Below the pieces are notes generated by a model that did not search any database, was not told the DNA's origin, and worked only from the letters and a program-made list of their open reading frames with translations. Both the position numbers and the translations under genes were made by a program. From Phycisphaerae bacterium RAS2 (GTDB lineage Bacteria; Planctomycetota; Phycisphaerae; UBA1845; UTPLA1), in the NCBI GenBank assembly GCA_007753915.1, contig CP036352.1:2046001-2110000 (forward strand): a stretch of 64,000 bases of DNA, given 5' to 3'. This document shows, piece after piece, positions 17,396-25,070 of the stretch (position 1 is the stretch's first letter; every line of letters begins with the position of its first letter).

Positions 17396-18597
17396 CGCGC
17401 GCCCCCTGGTTCATAAACCTGTCCCAGAAGCACGCGGCGGCCGGCCCCGGTCACGCGCCGCAAGTTCGCCGGCACGCCGTCCATCCGTGCTGTCGCCAGC
17501 ATCGCGAACGACACGCTTTCTTTCGCAGCGTCGGAGATGCCGTATTCCGAGATATCGCAGACCCGCGCGCCGGCCAGCCGGTCATCCATCGACAAATACC
17601 GCTTCAGCATGTTTACCAGTGTCGCGTTTCTCGCGCCGCCGCCGCACAGGATGATTTCATCCACGCTCGGCCCACGTCGTTTGAGCGGCAGGTGCATGAT
17701 GTAACTCAACCAGATGGTCGCGGCCGTCGCGTCCGTGGCGGTTGCGATCCAATCGGCCGCTCGCAGCCCGCGCCGCGCGTGTTGCTTCAACAGTCGCTCG
17801 ACATAGACCACGCCGAACTCCTCACGCCCGAAACTTCGCGGCGGGGTTCGAATCAACTCCTCGTGCGGCGTCATGTCCAGCGCGAGCTTCGAATCGATTC
17901 GCCCGGATGCCGCCAGTCGGCCGTGCGCGTCGAATGATTTGCGTCCGCGAGAAAAGTGTCGCATCAGCGCGTCGATCACCATCATGCCCGGCCCGGTATC
18001 GAACGCGATCACGCGATCCGATCCACGGCCTGCCGGGAGGAACGTAAGATTGGCGATGCCGCCGATGTTCTGAACAATGCGCGTCCGCCGCATGTCGTGA
18101 AAGAGAACCCAATCGGTCCACGGCACCAGCGGCGCGCCCTGCCCCCCCACTGCGATGTCCGCCGATCGAAAATCGCTCACAACCGGCGCGCCCAGTGCGT
18201 GCGCGATGGTCGCGGCGTCACCGATCTGAAACGTCGCGCTTGGTCCGCCGCGCGTGACCCCGCTCCCCGGCGGCAGATGGCAAATCGTCTGGCCGTGCGA
18301 GCCGATCAGGTCGATCCGGCGTAGCCCCATTCGTCGTACGACCGCCCGCCCCGCCTCGGCAAACACAAGTCCGACCTCGCGGTGCAGACGGCACAACTCC
18401 TCTGTCCGTGTTGCCGCAGGCGCCATCGCGGCCAGCAATCGCCGGCGCAGCGCGGGCCGATACGTCCGATGAAGATGGCCCAGAAGTCGGACCTTCATCC
18501 CTTCGCCGCGGCCCGATACTTCGCAGACCACGGCGTCCACGCCGTCGGCGCTCGTGCCGCTGTTCAGACCGAGAATCCGTCGCGTTCGCTGGTTCAA
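17392..18597 (-). CDS. anmK: Anhydro-N-acetylmuramic acid kinase
   Basis: 401 residues from a TTG start; no better start lies before the conserved ATP-binding loop ILGLNSGTSADGVDAV at about residues 8-23. Other family blocks are LIGSHGQTICHLPPG, ATFQIGDAATIAHALGAPVVSDFRS, RIVQNIGGIANLTFLP and DTGPGMMVIDALM. AnmK opens and phosphorylates 1,6-anhydro-MurNAc released from murein, giving MurNAc-6-phosphate, the substrate of the coupled murQ product. The pair implies that peptidoglycan fragments are recycled or scavenged. The 223-bp region upstream is shared with the divergent HD-GYP gene. Confidence 0.93.
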   Translation of the reverse strand: MNQRTRRILGLNSGTSADGVDAVVCEVSGRGEGMKVRLLGHLHRTYRPALRRRLLAAMAPAATRTEELCRLHREVGLVFAEAGRAVVRRMGLRRIDLIGSHGQTICHLPPGSGVTRGGPSATFQIGDAATIAHALGAPVVSDFRSADIAVGGQGAPLVPWTDWVLFHDMRRTRIVQNIGGIANLTFLPAGRGSDRVIAFDTGPGMMVIDALMRHFSRGRKSFDAHGRLAASGRIDSKLALDMTPHEELIRTPPRSFGREEFGVVYVERLLKQHARRGLRAADWIATATDATAATIWLSYIMHLPLKRRGPSVDEIILCGGGARNATLVNMLKRYLSMDDRLAGARVCDISEYGISDAAKESVSFAMLATARMDGVPANLRRVTGAGRRVLLGQVYEPGGAR

Positions 18598-18820
18598 GCC
18601 GGATTAGCCCCGCTCCCGGCCGCGCGGACCGTCCCGAAAGCCACATCTCTACACTTGTATGATATCCGTCGCGTTTCGGGGCGGACCGTTCCCTTTATCG
18701 CACCGGACGTTCTCCCCATTCGCTTGCTAAAGGCCATATCGCGCTCAATCCGATCTGTGACCCGTCGTCGCCCTGCGCGACGCAAAAGTGGGAAGCCGCA
18801 ATCGTGCGACAGGATAACCG

Positions 18821-19621
18821 ATGACCTTGCCGGATGCCGATTCCGTGTTGACCGCCCCCGGCCGACGCTGGCGACCCGCGCTGCTTCGCGGCCAAACGCC
18901 CATTCGTGCCGAGCTGAATCACTCCGGCCCGGCCGACTCGGCCCATCTCATTCACCTGCTCAACCGCCGCGTGACGCGCCTGCAGCGACGACTCCAGCAC
19001 GCACACGTGGACAGCATCATGGCCCTCGTCGGCGCGGTCGAAGCCAAAGACCCCTACACCCGGCATCACTCGCTGAACGTCTCCAGCTATGCCGAGGCGC
19101 TGGCCGAGGCGATCGGCCTCTCCGACAAGGATCGCGAACTCGTCAAGATCGCCGCCATGCTCCACGATGTCGGCAAGATCGGTCTGCCGGACTCCATCCT
19201 GACCAAGCCCGGGCCGCTCACCGATGTCGAATACAGCCTCATGAAAGAGCACGCCGCCATCGGCGCTGCCATCCTCAAGCCCGTCAGCTTTCTCAACCGC
19301 GTGCGCCCGCTCGTCTTGCATCATCACGAGTGGTACAACGGCTGCGGCTACCCCGCCGGTCTTCACGGCGATCAGATTCCTCTGGGCGCGCGCATACTCC
19401 ACGTCGCCGACGCAATCGACGCCATGGCTTCGCCGCGCACATACAAAGCCGCGTACCCGGTCGAACGAACCATTGCACAGTTGATCGATGGTCGCGGCCA
19501 GCAGTTCGACCCCGACATCACCGATCACGCCGTCCGCTGGCTGCAGGCCAATTCACAGCGGCCCCAGCGCGAAGCCACGGCCCTTCTGCGCCGGCTCGCC
19601 CGCAGATCCGGTTCCGCCTGA
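18821..19621 (+). CDS. HD-GYP domain protein
   Basis: 266 residues. After about 60 residues without a recognised fold, an HD-GYP domain covers the rest. The HD pair is in AAMLHDVGKIG (H115-D116). Further landmarks are DPYTRHHSLNV, KEHAAIGAAIL, and the family-defining HHHEWYNGCGYP (HHE at 168-170, GxGYP at 174-178). HD-GYP proteins commonly hydrolyse cyclic di-GMP. No receiver domain or other sensor is present, so the regulatory input is unclear. AGGAT six bases before the ATG is a good ribosome-binding site. Confidence 0.88.
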   Translation: MTLPDADSVLTAPGRRWRPALLRGQTPIRAELNHSGPADSAHLIHLLNRRVTRLQRRLQHAHVDSIMALVGAVEAKDPYTRHHSLNVSSYAEALAEAIGLSDKDRELVKIAAMLHDVGKIGLPDSILTKPGPLTDVEYSLMKEHAAIGAAILKPVSFLNRVRPLVLHHHEWYNGCGYPAGLHGDQIPLGARILHVADAIDAMASPRTYKAAYPVERTIAQLIDGRGQQFDPDITDHAVRWLQANSQRPQREATALLRRLARRSGSA

Positions 19622-19759
19622 TTCACCCGACTCTTCCTCGCAAGCGCCTCCTGTTTGCTTCGCTTGCCAACGCCCCGCCGCCTCGATCATCATGCTCCCG
19701 CCCATCGGTCGCACGCGCGACCGGTTACGTTTCTACGCTTATCACCGGGAGACCTGCCT

Positions 19760-20575
19760 GTGAGTGCTGCACCTTCCGCACCGTCGGCCGTCGCGAGCCA
19801 GCCGCCGCCCATGAACATGAATGTCGGGCTTCAGTTTTTCCTGATCCTCGACATGATGGTTCGATTGCATTTGTGGGGGATGGCCCTTGCCATCACCTGC
19901 ACGGTTTTTTCGCGGTTCGGATTGTGGAAGAGCTTGCCGTTGCAGGGCGCATCGTTTGGCGATGCGTGGCAATGGGCGATGACGATTTCGAACTGGATCA
20001 TTCTGTTCAACATGGTCTATGTGGTCGAGCTGATCGTGCTGCGCCTGTTGATCCCCACGCCGCGCACCGGCGTCTATCCCACAAACCGCCCGCTGAAGAT
20101 GACCGACCCCCGCGCGCGGCAGCTAGTCTATGCCTGCTTCCTCGGCGTCCTGACCAAGGCGCGATACGAAGCCCCATTCCCCGCGTTTCTCGTCTATCAC
20201 TTCTCGGCGATTCCCCCGCTGCGATGGCTGTACGTTCCCCTGTTCGGTCCGAAGACGCAATCGACCAACGTCACCGATCCGCTCTGCCTCGACCCGTCCT
20301 ACGTCGAAATCGGCAAGAACGTTGTCATCGGCTCCAACGCCACGCTCGCCGGCCACATCCAGGTGCCCGACATGGTCGCGATCCGCAAGACCGTCATCGA
20401 GGATGACGTGCTGGTCGGCGCGAACTCCATCGTCTTCGGCGGCGCGCACATCAAGAAAGGCGCCATCGTCGCCGCCGGTTCCATCGTCGCCCCCTACACG
20501 GTCATCGGGCCGAACGAATACTGGTCCGGCGTCCCGGCCGTGAAGATTCGCAATTGGAGAGAATCGCCGGCGTAG
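19760..20575 (+). CDS. Membrane-anchored hexapeptide-repeat (left-handed beta-helix) acyltransferase
   Basis: 271 residues from the GTG at 19760, chosen because GGGAG sits about eight bases upstream; a longer frame exists but begins inside the previous intergenic gap. The N-terminal third has two or three membrane helices (VGLQFFLILDMMVRLHLWGM and WIILFNMVYVVELIVLRLL). The C-terminal third has hexapeptide-type repeats typical of LbH acyltransferases: VEIGKNVVIGSNATLAGHI, VIEDDVLVGANSIVFGGA and HIKKGAIVAAGSIVAP, ending with the usual YWSGVPAVKI. The substrate is unknown; surface polysaccharide or lipid modification is plausible. The last 68 bases of the gene are duplicated at 22381-22448. Confidence 0.75.
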   Translation: MSAAPSAPSAVASQPPPMNMNVGLQFFLILDMMVRLHLWGMALAITCTVFSRFGLWKSLPLQGASFGDAWQWAMTISNWIILFNMVYVVELIVLRLLIPTPRTGVYPTNRPLKMTDPRARQLVYACFLGVLTKARYEAPFPAFLVYHFSAIPPLRWLYVPLFGPKTQSTNVTDPLCLDPSYVEIGKNVVIGSNATLAGHIQVPDMVAIRKTVIEDDVLVGANSIVFGGAHIKKGAIVAAGSIVAPYTVIGPNEYWSGVPAVKIRNWRESPA

Positions 20576-20577
20576 TG
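20508..20577. repeat. 70-bp direct repeat, copy 1 (3' end of acyltransferase gene)
   Basis: This copy covers the last codons and stop of the acyltransferase gene. The same 70 bases occur at 22381-22450 with two mismatches. A weaker homologous stretch continues after each copy (GGGAGCGGGTT, then CATTCTCCGAGCCGCCGCA and a short GC hairpin) at about 20611-20657 and 22478-22525. The two copies bracket the pair of zinc-ribbon membrane genes. Confidence 0.9.
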
Positions 20578-21008
20578 CGAGCGTCGCATGCGTCTAAGCT
20601 GCGACTATGAGGGAGCGGGTTCCCGCCATTCTCCGAGCCGCCGCATTCCTCCGGCGGAAACCATGAGCGTTTTCAACGCTCCCTCTCCCTTCGAGGGAGA
20701 GGGTCGGGGTGAGGGTGAAGGGTTCAATTTGCATCCATACTTCCCTTCAATCGTCTCCTCTTCAAGTTCAGCGGCGTGGATGGGCCGTAGCACCCCTCAA
20801 GAATTGCGCGGACGGCCGTCACTCGAATTGACTGAACGGATACTGCAAAGTGGAGTCGCCGGGTGGTGAGTCGGGATAAAGCAATCCGTCGTATCGTAAC
20901 TGTTCCGTCCTCAGCTTACAATGGCCATGGCGACTTAGGAGTTGTGCCCCGAGAACAACTTCGGCGAGCCGATCTGTCTGGCCCACTCTTCGAGACTCGG
21001 AGCAAATC
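20578..21008. other. Intergenic region between acyltransferase and zinc-ribbon genes
   Basis: 431 bp with no credible gene. It contains the extension of direct repeat 1 with a CCGCCG/CGGCGG hairpin (about 20636-20657), the palindromic repeat at 20681-20716, and a small inverted repeat AGTTGT/ACAACT (20940-20945, 20955-20960) about 50 bases before the next start codon. Nothing else was seen. The frame at 20588-20869 only translates the repeat. Confidence 0.6.
20681..20716. repeat. Dispersed palindromic repeat, copy B
   Basis: A perfect 10-bp hairpin, CCCTCTCCCT (20681-20690), TCG loop, AGGGAGAGGG (20694-20703), is followed by TCGGGGTGAGGGT. It is the same unit as copy A at 14383-14418. Confidence 0.7.
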
Positions 21009-21500
21009 ATGAAGCGGCATCGCCGGTTGTTTATCGCAACATGGATATTATTAATGTTTACTTTTGTCGCCATGCCAGTTTCATTCGCCTATGGCATAGG
21101 GTATTTTGAAAGAGAATACTACTATGTTTTTGCAAGTGGGTGTTTTTATGTGACAAAGAATTCCGCCGCTCCCGCCCCCTCAGATTGGAAAGGGCGTCTT
21201 AAGTGGGTTGAAATCGTTGACGTTTCAATTGCCGACAACGTCGTTACCTATCTTTCCTTTCCTGGATTTGGCGAATCGGGAAAAAGTCTTAGATTCCCGA
21301 CGGGTATTCCTCTTATACTGATAATTGTAATTATGGGGTGGCGTATCCGGCGAAGTGCAGTCCCCAGGGTCGGTGAATGTGAGTTATGTTCTTATACGCT
21401 TGTCGGCAATGTGTCCGGAATCTGCCCCGAATGCGGCACAACGATCCCTGAAGAGCAGCGTACGCGGCTGAGTTTGGCTACGGAGCCCGCAGATGCTTGA
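21009..21500 (+). CDS. Small membrane protein with C-terminal zinc ribbon, paralogue 1
   Basis: 163 residues. An N-terminal membrane helix (about 7-30) is followed by an extracytoplasmic part of about 70 residues. A second helix (about 97-115, IPLILIIVIMGWRIRR) leads to a cytoplasmic ribbon ECELCSYTLVGNVSGICPECGT and a tail TIPEEQRTRLSLATEPADA. Many planctomycete membrane proteins end in a CxxCGYxLxxx...CPECG ribbon preceded by an LRFP-x-WIP-type helix, and this protein fits that layout. CGGAG seven bases before the ATG supports the start. Codon use looks less GC-biased than its neighbours. The second island gene is a diverged paralogue with a nearly identical tail. The function is unknown. 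Confidence 0.7.
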   Translation: MKRHRRLFIATWILLMFTFVAMPVSFAYGIGYFEREYYYVFASGCFYVTKNSAAPAPSDWKGRLKWVEIVDVSIADNVVTYLSFPGFGESGKSLRFPTGIPLILIIVIMGWRIRRSAVPRVGECELCSYTLVGNVSGICPECGTTIPEEQRTRLSLATEPADA

Positions 21501-21540
21501 CGGGCGGAAATGCCGGCTCGCCTTGGAGCGCGTGCCGAGC
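21429..21540. repeat. 112-bp direct repeat, copy 1 (zinc-ribbon gene 3' end)
   Basis: This copy encodes the last part of the ribbon and the tail of paralogue 1 and runs about 40 bases past its stop. The same segment recurs without gaps at 22243-22354, an offset of 814 bases, with roughly ten mismatches. Identity continues past the stop codon, so recent duplication rather than protein-level selection explains it. Confidence 0.8.
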
Positions 21541-21645
21541 TTCGTGATGGACGCCGCCGTCAACACCAAACTCATCCTCGGGCATCACCGGGGACATAAA
21601 GGGGACATTTTGAATTACCGACGCTAGAAAGGTGACAACACTCTT

Positions 21646-22314
21646 ATGCGAGTGAGCCTCCGAATGCGCAGAACCATTCGATTAGGATTCGCGTGCAGCG
21701 TATTGCTGCTGTTAGTCGCAATGCTGGCATTCGCCATGCTTAGCATGTTTGTTGACATGAAATATGACAGAGTTTCTGGTTCAGCAAAATGGCTTGTCTG
21801 GGGATTTGCGGAAGGAGATGCTCTGATAAGCCTTACTGAATTGCACAAATCACAATGCAAACCGACACCCAAGAACTGGACTCTGTCGGTAAATCTAATC
21901 CAAGACCTCGACAGAACGAGAACATCCGCAAGCACTCTTGCCGATAGGACCAGCCCTGCATTCGTTGCACGAACGAATCGAGCAATTGTGATTAAGGAAA
22001 AGGCGAAACGCGCCTTATTCGACGGAACTCGACATAGATCAATTCTGGGTTTGTACTTTGCACATAGTTCATACCCATACGAGCAATGGTTGCTTCGTTT
22101 CCCACTGTGGATTCCCGTTTTTGCTATGGCGATTTGGCTTTGGATAGTCTACAGACGCAGAACGACCTCATTGAATCGTTATAGGCAAGGGCTATGTCTT
22201 CGATGTGGGTATGTACTCATTGAGCAACAAGTGAGATGCCCTGAATGCGGCACAAAGATCCCTGAAGAGCAGCGTGCGCGGCTGAGTTTGGCTACGGAGC
22301 CCACAGACGCTTGA
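21646..22314 (+). CDS. Small membrane protein with C-terminal zinc ribbon, paralogue 2
   Basis: 222 residues. It has the same architecture as the gene at 21009. A first helix (about 11-32) precedes an extracytoplasmic domain of about 110 residues rich in basic residues. The LLRFPLWIPVFAMAIWLWIV helix follows, then a ribbon LCLRCGYVLIEQQVRCPECGT and a tail KIPEEQRARLSLATEPTDA almost identical to paralogue 1. AAGGTG about nine bases upstream supports the ATG. Base composition is more AT-rich than the flanking genes. The extracytoplasmic domains of the two paralogues are not recognisably alike. The function is unknown. Confidence 0.7.
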   Translation: MRVSLRMRRTIRLGFACSVLLLLVAMLAFAMLSMFVDMKYDRVSGSAKWLVWGFAEGDALISLTELHKSQCKPTPKNWTLSVNLIQDLDRTRTSASTLADRTSPAFVARTNRAIVIKEKAKRALFDGTRHRSILGLYFAHSSYPYEQWLLRFPLWIPVFAMAIWLWIVYRRRTTSLNRYRQGLCLRCGYVLIEQQVRCPECGTKIPEEQRARLSLATEPTDA

Positions 22315-22354
22315 CGCGCGGAAATGTGGGCTCGCCATGGAGCGCGTGCGAAGC
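22243..22354. repeat. 112-bp direct repeat, copy 2
   Basis: Second copy of the segment at 21429-21540. It covers the end of paralogue 2 and about 40 non-coding bases after its stop. The conserved non-coding part reads GGAAATG...GGCTCGCC...GGAGCGCGTGC in both copies. Confidence 0.8.
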
Positions 22355-22380
22355 ATCGTCGATCATGGCCAGGATTGTCA

Positions 22381-22450
22381 GGCCGAACGAATACCGGTCC
22401 GGCGTCCCGGCCGTGAAAATTCGCAATTGGAGAGAATCGCCGGCGTAGTG
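22381..22450. repeat. 70-bp direct repeat, copy 2 (duplicated acyltransferase tail)
   Basis: Matches 20508-20577 at 68 of 70 positions, including the TAG stop. No start codon or upstream gene belongs to this copy, so it is a non-functional remnant marking the right border of the two-gene island. A GCCGCCGCA/TGCGGCGG hairpin follows at about 22504-22524. Confidence 0.9.
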
Positions 22451-22619
22451 TCGCGATTATCCGAGCCACGACCGTAAGGGAGCGGGTTCCGTGCATTCTC
22501 CGAGCCGCCGCAGTCATGCGGCGGAATGCAATACGTCTCGACAATTGCCGAATCATTGTGTGAATTGTGGAAATGATTCCGGGCCATGACTGGCCCGGCT
22601 CGGTCTGTGCGACGCAAAT

Positions 22620-23774
22620 CTAATCAACCACCGTCGCCGCCGCCTTCGCATTCCCCGTCCCGATTAGCGACAGCATTCGATCCAGCGCCAGCCGCGCCAG
22701 CGTCCGCGTCTCAGCATCGACGCGAATCTGATTGGTCACGCGCCCGGCCGCCAGCTCGTCCAGCGCGAACAGCAGATGCTTCAGATCAATCCGGTACATC
22801 GTGGTGCACAGGCACTGAATCCCCGCCAGCAGCCGCACCGTCTTCACACCTTCGTATTTCTTCGCCAGCCGGTGCACGAGATGCACTTCCGTGCCCACGG
22901 CCCATTTGCTCCCCGCCGGCGCTGCGTCAATTGTCTTCAAGATAAACTCCGTGCTGCCTGCGAGGTCGGCCTTCTGCACCACCGACCAGTCGCACTCGGG
23001 ATGCACGATGACCTGATACGCCGAGTCCGCCGCGCGAATGTCGTCCACCTGTTTCGCAGTGAACAACTGATGCACGCTGCAATGGCCCTTCCAAAGCAGA
23101 AAAGTCGCCGAGCGCACCTGCTCCGCCGTCAGCCCCCCCTGCGGCTGCTTCGGGTCATACACGACCATGCTCTCCAGCGGCCAGCCCATGTCGAAGGCAG
23201 TGTTGCGGCCAAGATGCTGATCGGGCAGAAAGATCACCTTGCGGCGCGAATCGGGCCTGGCGGACGACGCGCCGGCCAGCGCCCATTCGAGCACGGCGCG
23301 CGCGTTCGAACTCGTGCAACAGGCTCCCCCATGGCCGCCCACAAAGCCCTTCACGGCTGCGGACGAGTTTACGTAGGTGATCGGGACGATCGTCGCGTCG
23401 GTCGCGGTGGCGAGCCAGTCCCATGCGTCTTCGACCTGTTCAATACCTGCCATGTCCGCCATGCTGCATCCGGCGGAAAGATCGGGCAGGATCACCTTCA
23501 CGCGCTCGTCGGTCAGGATGTCGGCCGACTCGGCCATGAAGTGCACGCCACAAAAGATGACAAACTCCGCATCCTTCTGCGCGGCCGCCAGTTGTGAGAG
23601 CTTGAAACTGTCCCCGGTGAAATCGGCGAACTCAATGACGTCGTCCTGCTGATAATGATGCCCGAGGATGACGAGCCGACGGCCTAGTTCCGCCTTGCGC
23701 TCTGCGATCCGCCTGCGCAGCTCCTCCTGCGAATAGGTTGCGTATCTCGGTGCCAGCGGGGGTTGATAGAGCAT
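22620..23774 (-). CDS. nadA: Quinolinate synthase
   Basis: 384 residues from the ATG at 23774; a longer frame to 23906 crosses the likely promoter. NadA condenses iminoaspartate with dihydroxyacetone phosphate to quinolinate, the first ring of NAD. Family blocks are VILGHHYQQDDVIEFADFTG, DSFKLSQLAA and VIFCGVHFMAESADIL (first cluster Cys). Further on come GGACCTSSNA (second), and QCLCTTMYRID (third), together ligating the [4Fe-4S] cluster that binds substrate. nadB and nadC are not nearby. The gene stands alone between the zinc-ribbon island and a divergent DUF2617-like gene. Confidence 0.95.
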   Translation of the reverse strand: MLYQPPLAPRYATYSQEELRRRIAERKAELGRRLVILGHHYQQDDVIEFADFTGDSFKLSQLAAAQKDAEFVIFCGVHFMAESADILTDERVKVILPDLSAGCSMADMAGIEQVEDAWDWLATATDATIVPITYVNSSAAVKGFVGGHGGACCTSSNARAVLEWALAGASSARPDSRRKVIFLPDQHLGRNTAFDMGWPLESMVVYDPKQPQGGLTAEQVRSATFLLWKGHCSVHQLFTAKQVDDIRAADSAYQVIVHPECDWSVVQKADLAGSTEFILKTIDAAPAGSKWAVGTEVHLVHRLAKKYEGVKTVRLLAGIQCLCTTMYRIDLKHLLFALDELAAGRVTNQIRVDAETRTLARLALDRMLSLIGTGNAKAAATVVD

Positions 23775-23800
23775 GGATCGGTTCCGGCCTCTTCTGGGGC

Positions 23801-23829
23801 ATTCTAGGAGTCTCTGCGGAGCTGTGAAA
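23801..23829 (-). promoter_or_regulatory. Sigma70-like promoter of nadA
   Basis: Read on the minus strand, TTTCAC (23829-23824), a 17-base spacer, and TAGAAT (23806-23801) form a good -35/-10 pair. Predicted initiation is near 23794, leaving a leader of about 20 bases before the nadA ATG. This supports the shorter start. Confidence 0.55.
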
Positions 23830-24028
23830 CGATCGGCGTGTGCCAGGACGAGCGCATTGGAATGCAGGTGGCCACTTGGCTCCATCCCGGCCATTGGACA
23901 GTTCAAAATTCGATCAATTCGGCCAGCGGGACTGTTACCTTAACCATGCGGGGTGATCGGCCGGTTCGTCCGGGGCAAGTCTGGTGATGGCCGAAGGTTA
24001 GGGCGAATCAATTCGCCGAACATTTTCG

Positions 24029-24058
24029 TTGCGAAAGCGTATTTCACACGGATATAAT
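24029..24058 (+). promoter_or_regulatory. Sigma70-like promoter of the DUF2617-like gene
   Basis: TTGCGA (24029-24034), an 18-base spacer, and a perfect TATAAT (24053-24058). Transcription would begin near 24065, about 63 bases upstream of the TTG start. Confidence 0.6.
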
Positions 24059-24127
24059 GGTGTCAACCATGGTTCGGCTGGATGCTAACATCATGGATCG
24101 CCCACACATAGCGCTAGGGAGACGCCC

Positions 24128-24694
24128 TTGGAACTTGGCCTCACGAAACAACGCAGCACCGATCTGAACTTCTATCTGTATCGCCGGGCGCTCCATCCCG
24201 AGCTTTTCCACATTTACCTGGACAAGCACATCAAATACGGGAACTTCCAGGCGGACATCTGGATCGTTGGTTTGAGCCACCTCGTGACGTTGCAGAGCAA
24301 CGGCACCATGGTGACGGAGCTGACCTCCCCGCCCAACGATCTCCTGACCGAGCGCAACCTTGTCACGCAGTTCCGCTTCCGCGGCGAGCGCGATTTCCAG
24401 TACCGCTTCAACGACAACATGCGGTACATTTTCAGCAGCCAGGTCGAGGAGATGACCGAGCACATCTTCCGCACGACCTACCGCGACCTGGTCCGCTACG
24501 CGAAGCAGAAGGGTCTGTACGTCCCGTACGAACAGTGGGCGAGCAACGGCCTCGAGCCGTTCAGCTTCATCGATTACGAGACGCGCGCGACCGAACTGCA
24601 CATTCACGCGTATCATGCCTTCCCCGGTGAGTGGCGCATTCTTCGCACGCAGTCGATCTTCGAGACCGGCCCGAGCGCGAAGAAGGGCGGCTGA
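24128..24694 (+). CDS. DUF2617-like protein
   Basis: 188 residues from a TTG start preceded by AGGGAG six bases upstream. The protein is soluble and has no signal peptide. Its opening STDLNFYLYRRALHPELFHI and the following strands (DIWIVGLSHLVTL) match what I recall of DUF2617 proteins of planctomycetes and actinobacteria. The mid-region has NDNMRYIFSSQVEEMTEHIF. No catalytic motif is evident. It has its own strong promoter and no operon partner; a probable 6S RNA gene follows on the same strand. Confidence 0.55.
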   Translation: MELGLTKQRSTDLNFYLYRRALHPELFHIYLDKHIKYGNFQADIWIVGLSHLVTLQSNGTMVTELTSPPNDLLTERNLVTQFRFRGERDFQYRFNDNMRYIFSSQVEEMTEHIFRTTYRDLVRYAKQKGLYVPYEQWASNGLEPFSFIDYETRATELHIHAYHAFPGEWRILRTQSIFETGPSAKKGG

Positions 24695-24806
24695 TCGGGC
24701 GGTACCCAGACTCGTGTTTTGAAAAAGTCAAGCGCGGTCGGCACAGATTTCTGTTTGTGTCCGGTTTGCGCCGCGCGAATTCTCCCGCCGCAGAAGCGGT
24801 CGACAG

Positions 24807-24835
24807 TTGCATTACGACGGCGACTGTGCTAAGAG
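24807..24835 (+). promoter_or_regulatory. Promoter of the probable 6S RNA
   Basis: TTGCAT (24807-24812), a 17-base spacer ending in TGC, and TAAGAG (24830-24835) form a -35/extended -10 pair. The predicted start, about 24842, falls at the first base of the RNA's outer stem. Confidence 0.5.
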
Positions 24836-24842
24836 TATTACA

Positions 24843-25060
24843 GCATGGTTTGTGTTTCTGTCATGTTCGAATACGGAGGCACCGTTTCCTTGAACCGATA
24901 TGCTTGAACATTGGGGGTCGCGCGATCGTGGCCTGCACCGGGCGAACTTCGCTGGATCGTATTCGACGAAGCGGCCTGGGCGGCCCGCAAGACTCCCCCC
25001 TTTTGCAAGGGGTTCAAGAGACAACGCCTTCGAACGGCATTACGACGGAGCACGCCTGCT
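24843..25060 (+). ncRNA. ssrS: Probable 6S RNA
   Basis: About 218 bases that fold as 6S RNA does. In the closing stem, GTGTTTC/GGAGCAC (24852-24858 with 25047-25053), GTC/GAC (24860-24862 with 25044-25046), GTTCGAA/TTCGAAC (24865-24871 with 25029-25035) and GGC/GCC (24878-24880 with 25026-25028) pair. The central bubble contains CCGATAT (24895-24901), as near the product-RNA start of the enterobacterial 6S, and opposite it a small hairpin followed by GGGGTTCAAG (25009-25018), another 6S hallmark. The apical arm is closed by GGGGG/CCCCC (24913-24917 with 24995-24999). 6S RNA mimics an open promoter and sequesters sigma70-RNA polymerase. A promoter precedes it and a terminator follows. No covariance search was possible. 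Confidence 0.72.
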
Positions 25061-25070
25061 TTTGATCTCA

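Noticed and set aside
18382-20406. 674-codon plus-strand frame across anmK, the HD-GYP gene and the acyltransferase gene
   Set aside because: It overlaps three genes with clear family motifs in other frames; its protein is Arg/Pro/Ala-rich, as expected from a GC-rich shadow frame.
20588-20869. Small plus-strand frame after the acyltransferase gene
   Set aside because: Much of it is a translation of the palindromic repeat; no support as a protein.
22381-22450. Second acyltransferase gene
   Set aside because: Only the last 70 bases are present, without an upstream coding region; it is a duplicated remnant.
24631-25065. Open reading frame across the 6S RNA region
   Set aside because: It has no ribosome-binding site, no recognisable protein family, and cuts through the end of the DUF2617-like gene. 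RNA structure explains the region better.
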